Shown piece by piece: positions 1-6,247 of a stretch of 45,384 bases of DNA. Numbering within the stretch: the stretch's first letter is position 1; every line of letters starts with the position of its first letter. Under the pieces are notes generated by a model. It did not search any database and was not told the origin of the DNA. It worked only from the letters and a program-made list of their open reading frames with translations. Source of the DNA: CAYJRR01 sp964372275 [NCBI: uncultured bacterium] (GTDB lineage Bacteria > CAYJRR01). The stretch covers positions 1 to 45,384 of the forward strand of contig CAYJRR010000012.1 of the NCBI GenBank assembly GCA_964372275.1, written 5' to 3'. The position numbers were made by a program, and so were the translations under genes.

Positions 1-1866
1 ACCTCGACCTACAAGAGCGGAACGGCGACCTACGTCGGCACCGAGACGATCCCCGACGCCGTCTTCGTCGGCGCCGCCAACGCGCTGCTTTTCACCGCCG
101 GCCGGCCGAAGGCGATCTTCGGCGACGGAAGCCAACGTTGCGGCACGAGCTGCACCGACTCGAGCAACAGTCCGAAGGTGGGGGACTCCTACAATAGCCG
201 GGTGGTGGTGGTCGGTCCGCCGACCGGGGCGAGCACCGACTCGACCTACCTCTCCGAGTTCCGGGAACGATCGCTCGACACCTACGCCGGCGACGAGAAG
301 GTCAAGACCTCCAGCGGCACCGAGATGAGCCCCTGCAAGAGCGGCTTCACCGCCCCCTGCCGGGTGAAGGAGCGACGCACCGTCGCCTACCTGGCGGCGA
401 ACGACGGAATGGTCCACGCCTACGACGACGAGACCGGCCGCGAGCTGTGGGCCTTCATCCCGCCGGACCACATGCCGAAGCTGCAGAAGGCACGTGATGG
501 GCGGCAGACATTCATCGACGGCACGCCGCTGGTGCGCGACGTGCGGCTGCCATGCCCGCGGGTCGGCGGCAACGGCGCCGACGCGGCGAACTGCAAGGCG
601 ACGTCCAGCTACACCGCCGACGACAACTTCGCCGACGACAAGTGGCACACGCTTCTGATCCTCAACCAGGGGATGGGCGGCAACTTCTTCTTCGCGATCG
701 ACATCACCAATCCGGTCAAGCCGCTCTTCATGTGGGACTCGCGCATGTTGCAGGCGAACATGGGGTTCACCATCACCCGCGCGGCGATGGCCGAGATCCC
801 GGCCCCCTCCGGCGGGACGACCCCCACCTCGCCAGGACTTGCGGTGGTCGTCACCTCGGGGCAGACCGACGACAGCGTGACCGACGAGAAGATCCACACC
901 CTGACCCCGACGACCGGACTGACGATGGCCTCGGCGTCGATCTCCCCGGCCGACCTGGGAACGGACAAGACGACCCCGTCCGGCATCAACAACCGGCTCA
1001 CCGGCGAGCCGCTGCCGATCGACGGCGATCTGAACGGCGAGGTGGAGCGGGTCTACTTCGGCGACAACGAAGGCCGGATGTGGAAGATCTGCAACTTCAC
1101 CTCGACCGGAACGTTCACCGCGCCGTTCATGTGGTTCGACCCCGGGACCTACGACAACCCCGGCGGCGGGTCGAACGACGGCATCGGACAGCCGAACAAC
1201 GGAAATGACACCGATCCGCTCAGCGGACTTTCGAACGCGGCCGACCGCGAGATGTTGCGCGGCCCGATCTTCTATCCGCCGGACGTCACCCGCGCCAGCA
1301 ACGAGAACCTGCTGGTCGCTTTCGGGAGCGGCAACGCGCAGGAGCCGCTCACCCCGTCGACGGCGCACGACAACTTCATGTGGGTGGTCGAGGACGAGGA
1401 CACCGGCACCGGCTGTGGCGATCCGGTGGCCGTCGCCTGCACCGCGGCGTCGGGAAGCGCCACGGTCGGTTCGACGAGTTTCACCGGCGTCAAGAAGCTC
1501 ACGGAGCTGATGTCCGGGTCTCCGCTGATCTTCAAGGGATACCTGATCTTCCCCGAGTTCGACCCCGACGCCGACGACAGCAACGACTCCGACTCCGGCG
1601 ACATGTGCGTCGTCGACTACGTCTCGAGGATCCGGGCGATCAACGTGTCCGACTGCGCGACCCCGAGCACGCCGGCGTTCGGCAGCGGCGGATCGGCGTC
1701 GAACACGCTGACCTTCACCAACACCCTGGTGACCGGCGTGCAGATCGACCCGCGGACCGGAAACGTCTTCACCCAGCAGAGCAATCCGGGCGGCACCGCC
1801 CCGACGCTCACCGCCTCCCCGGGGATGGCAAACTCGCCCTCCTACATCGGCTTCAAGCAGAAGTGA
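1..1866 (+). CDS. pilY1: PilY1-like type IV pilus tip/adhesin protein, C-terminal part (5' truncated by window edge)
   Basis: The reading frame is open from base 1, so the true start lies upstream; a GTG at 178 is only internal. The visible 621 residues match the C-terminal beta-propeller of the PilY1/PilC family: the stretch VAYLAANDGMVHAYDDETG followed by ELWAFIPPDHMPKL (nt 385-480), then DGTPLVRDV, GMGGNFFFAIDITNP and LPIDGDLNGEVERVYFGD (nt 1012-1065). The last is Asp/Asn-rich, like the calcium-binding loop that controls pilus retraction in Pseudomonas PilY1. Family proteins are secreted to the cell surface and pilus tip, where they prime pilus assembly and bind surfaces. The pilMNOPQ genes 1.5 kb downstream fit this role. 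The stop overlaps the next start by 4 bases (GTGA). The family call is confident; the adhesive specificity is unknown because the variable N-terminal half is missing. Confidence 0.88.
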   Translation, partial: TSTYKSGTATYVGTETIPDAVFVGAANALLFTAGRPKAIFGDGSQRCGTSCTDSSNSPKVGDSYNSRVVVVGPPTGASTDSTYLSEFRERSLDTYAGDEKVKTSSGTEMSPCKSGFTAPCRVKERRTVAYLAANDGMVHAYDDETGRELWAFIPPDHMPKLQKARDGRQTFIDGTPLVRDVRLPCPRVGGNGADAANCKATSSYTADDNFADDKWHTLLILNQGMGGNFFFAIDITNPVKPLFMWDSRMLQANMGFTITRAAMAEIPAPSGGTTPTSPGLAVVVTSGQTDDSVTDEKIHTLTPTTGLTMASASISPADLGTDKTTPSGINNRLTGEPLPIDGDLNGEVERVYFGDNEGRMWKICNFTSTGTFTAPFMWFDPGTYDNPGGGSNDGIGQPNNGNDTDPLSGLSNAADREMLRGPIFYPPDVTRASNENLLVAFGSGNAQEPLTPSTAHDNFMWVVEDEDTGTGCGDPVAVACTAASGSATVGSTSFTGVKKLTELMSGSPLIFKGYLIFPEFDPDADDSNDSDSGDMCVVDYVSRIRAINVSDCATPSTPAFGSGGSASNTLTFTNTLVTGVQIDPRTGNVFTQQSNPGGTAPTLTASPGMANSPSYIGFKQK

Positions 1867-2819
1867 CGCCGGCCGGACGCATCGGGGCGTTGGCGCTGGC
1901 GTGGGCGTCGGCCCTGTCCGCCGCGGGGTGCGCCGGGGCGGTCTCGCCGGAGAAGATGCCGGAGCTGGTAGCCCGGCTTGCCGACGCCGGGCCGAACGAG
2001 CGCGCGCGGATCGAGGGGCGGCTGCGGCGAACGCCGCCGCGCGTCGCGTGGCCGCCGTTGGTGGCGACGCTCGCCGACGTACGGAGCGCCCCGGCGGCGC
2101 GCGTCTCGGCGATCCGGGTGCTGCTCGCGTCGGCGCCCCGGGGAGAGCTGTCGCCGCTGGTGCCGCTGGCGGTGGAGCGCGACCCCGATCGCGACGTCCG
2201 GGCCGCGGCGCTCGAGGCGGTGGTGGCCTACGGAGACCCCTCCTCGCGCGAAATCCTGGAGCGGGCCGCGCGTTCGGAGCCCGATCCGTCGCTGCGCGCC
2301 GAGATCGATCGGGCGATCGGCCGCCTCGACGGGGCGCGTCGCGCGTGGATGCTGCGGGAGCTGTTCGAGGGGCGCACGCCGGACGAGCGGGCGCTCGCCG
2401 CCCAGGCGCTGGGGGAGATCGGGAAACCCGAGGACGTCGCGTCGCTCCGGCGCGCCTTCGACTCCGGCGGAAACGAGCACCTGCGCCAACAGACGCTCAT
2501 GAGCGCCGCCCGGCTCGGCGGGCCGGAGGCGTCGGCGTTCATCCGGGAGCAGCTCTTCGCGAGCGATCACTACATCCGTGCCGCCGCCGCCACCGCCGCC
2601 AGCCTCCTGCCCGACCCCGGCGCGCTGCCGCGCCTGGCGGAGATCCTCGCGGTCGATCCGATCGGCGACATCCGCATCTCGGCGGCACGGGCGCTCGCCG
2701 CGATCGGCGGAGCGGAGGCGCGACAGGCCCTCGACAGCGGCTGCGCCGCACCGTCGACGGGACCCGTCCGCGCCGCCTGTGCCGACGCCGCGCGAGACGT
2801 CGCCGCGCGCGGACGCTGA
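1863..2819 (+). CDS. HEAT-repeat lipoprotein
   Basis: This is a 318-residue protein beginning at GTG 1863, whose last two bases are shared with the TGA stop of the pilY1-like gene. That start gives a short basic N-terminus, a hydrophobic stretch and a lipobox ending LSAAGC (Cys near residue 23), so export and lipid anchoring are likely. The rest is helical repeats of HEAT type: units such as DVRAAALEAVVAYGDPSSREI, ERALAAQALGEIGKPEDVAS and DIRISAARALAAIGG recur at about 30-residue spacing and resemble PBS-lyase-like HEAT repeats. Such proteins are usually binding scaffolds without catalysis. Coupling to a pilus-tip protein suggests a role in exporting or anchoring it, but that is inference. 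No enzyme motif is visible. Confidence 0.8.
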   Translation: MTPAGRIGALALAWASALSAAGCAGAVSPEKMPELVARLADAGPNERARIEGRLRRTPPRVAWPPLVATLADVRSAPAARVSAIRVLLASAPRGELSPLVPLAVERDPDRDVRAAALEAVVAYGDPSSREILERAARSEPDPSLRAEIDRAIGRLDGARRAWMLRELFEGRTPDERALAAQALGEIGKPEDVASLRRAFDSGGNEHLRQQTLMSAARLGGPEASAFIREQLFASDHYIRAAAATAASLLPDPGALPRLAEILAVDPIGDIRISAARALAAIGGAEARQALDSGCAAPSTGPVRAACADAARDVAARGR

Positions 2820-2905
2820 CGCGATTCGCAGTCGACCGGATCCGGTTTCGGGGGGGCGCCGGCCGGTTCGGCGGAGGGTAAATTTCCGTCTCCGGGCTCT
2901 CTGTC

Positions 2906-3029
2906 GTGTAACACCTTGTTTCATCGAGAGAAATAGACTCATCAAAAGCCTATAATTTTATATCATAGAACTATAACAATATTGAAAAGACCTTTGACAT
3001 CCGGGGCGTCGTCTGGGAGACTGGAAGGC
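2906..3029 (+). promoter_or_regulatory. AT-rich promoter-like island upstream of the HTH-pilMNOPQ unit
   Basis: The 247-base gap between the HEAT lipoprotein and the HTH gene contains about 90 bases (2906-3000) that are strikingly AT-rich in an otherwise about 70 % GC window. It holds TATAAT (2951-2956), two CTATAA direct repeats exactly 21 bases apart (2950 and 2971), and a perfect -35 hexamer TTGACA (2994-2999). Seventeen bases after the latter, GAGACT (3017-3022) is a weak -10 match, so a start near 3029 is possible. The AT tract could act as an UP element or as a binding site for the adjacent HTH protein. The -35 match and base composition are seen; the promoter function is inferred. Confidence 0.5.
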
Positions 3030-3066
3030 GGTTTCCGCTCGAACAAGGGGCCTACGAGAGAGCGAT

Positions 3067-3324
3067 ATGGCGAAGAACAACGTTCAGAAGCTGCGGGAAG
3101 AGTTGCTGCTCAGCAAGGCCGAGCTGGCGCGGAAGGCGGGCGTCTCGGCCCTGACGATCGATCGGATCGAGGGCGGCAAGTCCTGCCGGATGGACACCAA
3201 GCGCAAGATCATCCTCGCCCTCGGATTCAAGCTGTCCGAGAAGGACAAGGTCTTCAGTCGGGAGGAGGCCGGACGACGCGCCGAGAACCTGGCGCGGAAG
3301 CGCGAGGAGGAGTCGCAGACGTAG
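3067..3324 (+). CDS. Small XRE/Cro-type helix-turn-helix protein
   Basis: This 85-residue protein starts at ATG 3067 with a weak purine-rich GAGAG stretch upstream. It carries a single Cro/C1-type HTH: LREELLLSKAELARKAGVS, then LTIDRIEGGKS as recognition helix, followed by TKRKIILALGF, the usual fifth-helix pattern. The C-terminal 30 residues are charged (KDKVFSREEAGRRAENLARK). There is no ligand or protease domain, so it is probably a simple DNA-binding regulator. It is the first gene after the AT-rich island and lies 62 bases before pilM in the same direction. Small HTH proteins in this position are, as I recall, common before pilM in Deltaproteobacteria. Autoregulation or control of the pilus operon is inferred. 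Confidence 0.87.
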   Translation: MAKNNVQKLREELLLSKAELARKAGVSALTIDRIEGGKSCRMDTKRKIILALGFKLSEKDKVFSREEAGRRAENLARKREEESQT

Positions 3325-3386
3325 GGTCCTTCAGGCGTACGCCAGGTCACGGACGCGGAATCGCGCGGCGGGGGAGAGTACGGTCG

Positions 3387-4460
3387 ATGGGTCTGTTCTC
3401 GAAGAACAAGGGTCTGATCGGGCTCGACATCGGCAGCTCCGCGATCAAGGTCGTGGAGCTTTCCGAGTCGAAGCGCCGGTACGGCCTGCTCAACTTCGGG
3501 ATGATCGCGCTCCCGCCCGAAGCGATCGTCGACGGCGCGATGATGAACGCGACGCGGATCGCCGAAGCGGTCGGGGAGCTGGTCAACAACCACAAGATCA
3601 AGACCAAGGAGGTGGCGACCGCCATCTCCGGCCACTCGGTGATCATCAAGAAGATCAGCCTCCCGGCGATGACCGACGAGGAGCTGGAGGAGTCGATCCA
3701 GTGGGAGGCCGAGCAGTACATCCCGTTCGACATCAACGACGTCCACATCGACGTCCAGCGGCTGGGCAACAAGACGACCGAGGGCGGCCAGATGGACGTC
3801 CTGCTCGTCGCCGCCAAGAAGGACATGATCAACGACTACACCGCCGTCATCTCCGAGGCGGGGCTCACGGCGGTGATCATGGACGTCGCCGGTTTCGCGG
3901 TGCAGAACCAGTTCGAGCTCAACTACGAGGTCGCGGCCGGGGAGACGGTGGTGCTCTGCAACATCGGCGCCTCGATCGTGAACATCAACATCGTGAAAGG
4001 GGACGTCACCGCCTTCACCCGCGATGTGTCGATGGGCGGAAACCTCTTCACCGAAGAGATCCAGAAGCAGCTCAACGTCTCCTACGACGAAGCCGAGGCG
4101 TTGAAGCTGGGGGGCGACGCGGGTAGCGAGAGCCAGGCGGTCGTCCCGCAGGAGGTCGAAGGGATCATCGCCAGCGTCTCGGAGAACCTGGCTTCGGAGA
4201 TCCAGCGGTCGCTCGACTTCTACGCGGCGACGGCCGCGGAGGACCACATCACCAAGATCTACCTCTCCGGCGGATCGGCCAAGGTGCCGGGTCTGGCGCG
4301 TGTGTTCGAGGCGCGGACCAACATCCCGGTGGAGATCATGCACCCGTTCAAGAACGTCCACTTCAACGAGCGCCAGTTCAACTCGAACGACCTGGTGAGC
4401 CAGTCGCCGATGGCGGCGGTGGGGGTGGGGTTGGCGATGCGTCGGGCGGGGGACCGGTAG
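3387..4460 (+). CDS. pilM: Type IV pilus inner-membrane platform protein PilM (actin-like ATPase)
   Basis: PilM is 357 residues from ATG 3387, within the family's usual length; upstream in-frame codons do not look like protein. PilM is a cytoplasmic actin/FtsA-fold ATP-binding protein that binds the N-terminal tail of PilN and links the pilus motor to the PilN/PilO/PilP alignment complex. Visible ATPase motifs are GLIGLDIGSSAIKVVELS (phosphate-1 loop, near residue 9), LCNIGASIVNINIVKGD (phosphate-2, near residue 190) and IYLSGGSAKVPGL (adenosine loop, near residue 290). The SHS2-like segment ESIQWEAEQYIPFDIND near residue 107 is also typical. It is followed after 3 bases by pilN, the standard order. 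Confidence 0.96.
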   Translation: MGLFSKNKGLIGLDIGSSAIKVVELSESKRRYGLLNFGMIALPPEAIVDGAMMNATRIAEAVGELVNNHKIKTKEVATAISGHSVIIKKISLPAMTDEELEESIQWEAEQYIPFDINDVHIDVQRLGNKTTEGGQMDVLLVAAKKDMINDYTAVISEAGLTAVIMDVAGFAVQNQFELNYEVAAGETVVLCNIGASIVNINIVKGDVTAFTRDVSMGGNLFTEEIQKQLNVSYDEAEALKLGGDAGSESQAVVPQEVEGIIASVSENLASEIQRSLDFYAATAAEDHITKIYLSGGSAKVPGLARVFEARTNIPVEIMHPFKNVHFNERQFNSNDLVSQSPMAAVGVGLAMRRAGDR

Positions 4461-4463
4461 CCG

Positions 4464-5066
4464 ATGGTTCGCATCAACCTCCTGCCGGTCAAAGCCAAGA
4501 AACGGCAGAGCACCGTCGTCTACCAGCTCGCGGGCGGCGCCTTCGTGCTGTTCGTCGCGGCCGGCGGCTGCTTCGCCTTCCAATGGTGGTTCTCGGGCAC
4601 GGCGACGGCGCTCGAGGCGGAGAAGGGGAAGATCCAGGGGGAGATCGACAACTACAACCGGATCATCGGCGAGGTGACCCAGTTCGAGGCGCAGAAGGCG
4701 GAGCTGCAGAAGAAGCTGGACGTCATCGGCAACCTGAAATCGAACAAGGTCGGACCGGTGAAGCTGCTCGAGGAGCTGGCGACCGTGATCCCCAAGAAGG
4801 TATGGCTCGGCTCGATCCGGGAGACGACGACGCCGCCGGCGTCGCACTCCGTCGCCCTGACCGGCGAGGCGATCTCCGACGAAGTGGTCGCCGAGTTCAT
4901 GACCAAGCTCGAGGAGTCCGACTACTTCTCCAACGTCAATTTGATCGAGACCCGGCTGGGGACCCCCCGCAACAACGTTCCGGTCCACTCCTTCGCCCTG
5001 ACCTGCGAGATGACGATGCCGGGGAAGAAGACGGCCGAGGCGGCGCCGGCGAGCGATCCACGGTAG
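4464..5066 (+). CDS. pilN: Type IV pilus assembly protein PilN
   Basis: This 200-residue bitopic inner-membrane protein starts with the diagnostic INLLP motif (MVRINLLPVKAKKR) that docks into PilM. A single transmembrane segment follows at about residues 18-42. A predicted coiled coil (ALEAEKGKIQGEIDNYNRI through KKLDVIGNL) leads to a periplasmic ferredoxin-like domain ending near residue 185. PilN heterodimerises with PilO and connects cytoplasmic PilM to the periplasmic PilP-PilQ ring. It starts 3 bases after the pilM stop and ends 6 bases before pilO. Confidence 0.95.
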   Translation: MVRINLLPVKAKKRQSTVVYQLAGGAFVLFVAAGGCFAFQWWFSGTATALEAEKGKIQGEIDNYNRIIGEVTQFEAQKAELQKKLDVIGNLKSNKVGPVKLLEELATVIPKKVWLGSIRETTTPPASHSVALTGEAISDEVVAEFMTKLEESDYFSNVNLIETRLGTPRNNVPVHSFALTCEMTMPGKKTAEAAPASDPR

Positions 5067-5072
5067 AAGAAC

Positions 5073-5666
5073 ATGCAACAGTACCTCGAGAAGTTCGGAA
5101 AGCTCCCCGCCTCCACCAAGCTGATCGTGCTGGTGGCGCTGGTCGGCGTCGTCTTCGCCGTCTACTACACCACGTTCTTCATGCCGCTCCAGGAGCGGAT
5201 CTCCACCCTCCGGGCCGACATCGAGGTGCTGGTCGGGGAGCGCGACAAGGCCAAGTCGAAGGCCGACAACCTCGACAAGTTCAAAGCCGAGGTGGCGCGC
5301 CTGCGCGAGGACCTGGAGAAGGCGAAGGCTTCGCTGCCCAACGAGCGCGAGATCCCCGACCTGCTGAAGCAGGTGGCGAACCTCGGCAAGAAGATCGGGC
5401 TCGACTTCGTCCTGTTCCGTCCGCAGCCGGACGTCAACCGCGACTTCTACGCCGAGGTGCCGGTCGAGATCTCGGTCACCGGCGGCTACCACGAGGTGGC
5501 GAAGTTCTTCGCCAAGGTCGGCCAGCTCAAGCGCATCGTCAACATCCAGAACGTCGTCCTGGCCAGCCCCTCGGAGAAGAACGGAAAGATGGTCCTCACC
5601 GTCACCGGGCAGGTGGTCACCTTCCGCTTCCTGGAGGGCGCCGTCGCCGCCGGAGGCGCGAAGTGA
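5073..5666 (+). CDS. pilO: Type IV pilus assembly protein PilO
   Basis: PilO is 197 residues from ATG 5073. A short cytoplasmic head (MQQYLEKFGKLPASTK) precedes one transmembrane helix (LIVLVALVGVVFAVYYTTFF, about residues 17-36). A long coiled coil rich in Lys, Glu, Asp and Leu follows (ERDKAKSKADNLDKFKAEVA), and then a periplasmic domain containing IPDLLKQVANLGKKIGLDF and YAEVPVEISVTGGYHEVAKF, which is strongly characteristic of PilO. It pairs with PilN and contacts PilP in the alignment complex. Its stop overlaps the pilP start as GTGA. Confidence 0.95.
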   Translation: MQQYLEKFGKLPASTKLIVLVALVGVVFAVYYTTFFMPLQERISTLRADIEVLVGERDKAKSKADNLDKFKAEVARLREDLEKAKASLPNEREIPDLLKQVANLGKKIGLDFVLFRPQPDVNRDFYAEVPVEISVTGGYHEVAKFFAKVGQLKRIVNIQNVVLASPSEKNGKMVLTVTGQVVTFRFLEGAVAAGGAK

Positions 5667-6247
5667 TCCCGCCGCGTCGCCGCTGGGCGCGTCCGGCCGC
5701 CATCGCCGCCGCGGCCGCCGCGCTCATCGCGTGCGGCTCGGACGAGGCGGTGGTCGAGGTGACCCCCGTGCCCGCCCCCGCGCCCGCGGCTGCGGCGCCG
5801 GCGGCCCCGGCGCCCAACCCGACGGGTCCCGGCGACGCCGCCCCCGCGGCGGCGGCGACGCCCGAAGCCGCCGCGAACGAAGAGTACGAATACAACCCGA
5901 TCGGGAAGCGGGACCCATTCCGCTCGTTCCTCTCCGACGAAGCGGTGACCCAGACCCGCGCCCTCACCCCGCTGCAGCGGTACGACATCGACCAGATCCG
6001 GGTCGTCGGCGTGATCTGGGGGATCTCGACGCCGCGCGCCATGGTGGTGACACCGGACGGCAAGGCGTTCGTGGTGCAGAAGGGGACGCTGATCGGCCGC
6101 CCCGAGAACTGGGGCAAGGTTTCGCGCATCACGCAGGACGAGGTGGTGGTCAGCCAGGAGTACCGCGATTTCGAAGGGAAGGCGGTCTCCCAGGAAGTGT
6201 CGATCAAGATGCCGCGCGAGAACCAAGGACTGGAGGAGCTCCAATGA
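5663..6247 (+). CDS. pilP: Type IV pilus lipoprotein PilP
   Basis: GTG 5663 overlaps the pilO stop by 4 bases and gives a 194-residue protein with an Arg-rich n-region, an alanine-rich hydrophobic core and a lipobox LIAC (Cys24). A low-complexity Pro/Ala stretch (residues about 33-70) acts as a periplasmic spacer. The globular PilP domain begins at YEYNPIGKRDPFRSFL; the family-typical phrase is YNPxGRRDPF. It continues through RVVGVIWGISTPRAMVVTPD and VQKGTLIGRPENWGKV, the beta-sandwich homologous to GspC HR. PilP bridges PilN/PilO and the N0 domain of the PilQ secretin. Its stop overlaps the pilQ start (ATGA). Confidence 0.95.
   Translation: MIPPRRRWARPAAIAAAAAALIACGSDEAVVEVTPVPAPAPAAAAPAAPAPNPTGPGDAAPAAAATPEAAANEEYEYNPIGKRDPFRSFLSDEAVTQTRALTPLQRYDIDQIRVVGVIWGISTPRAMVVTPDGKAFVVQKGTLIGRPENWGKVSRITQDEVVVSQEYRDFEGKAVSQEVSIKMPRENQGLEELQ

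Noticed and set aside
2951-2956. TATAAT at 2951 as a stand-alone -10 promoter box
   Set aside because: No acceptable -35 element lies 16-18 bases upstream; it is kept only as part of the AT-rich island.
3084-5492. 802-residue - strand frame opposite pilM, pilN and pilO
   Set aside because: Antisense shadow caused by high GC; composition is Asp/Arg/His/Leu-biased with no domain, while the + strand encodes clear pilus proteins.
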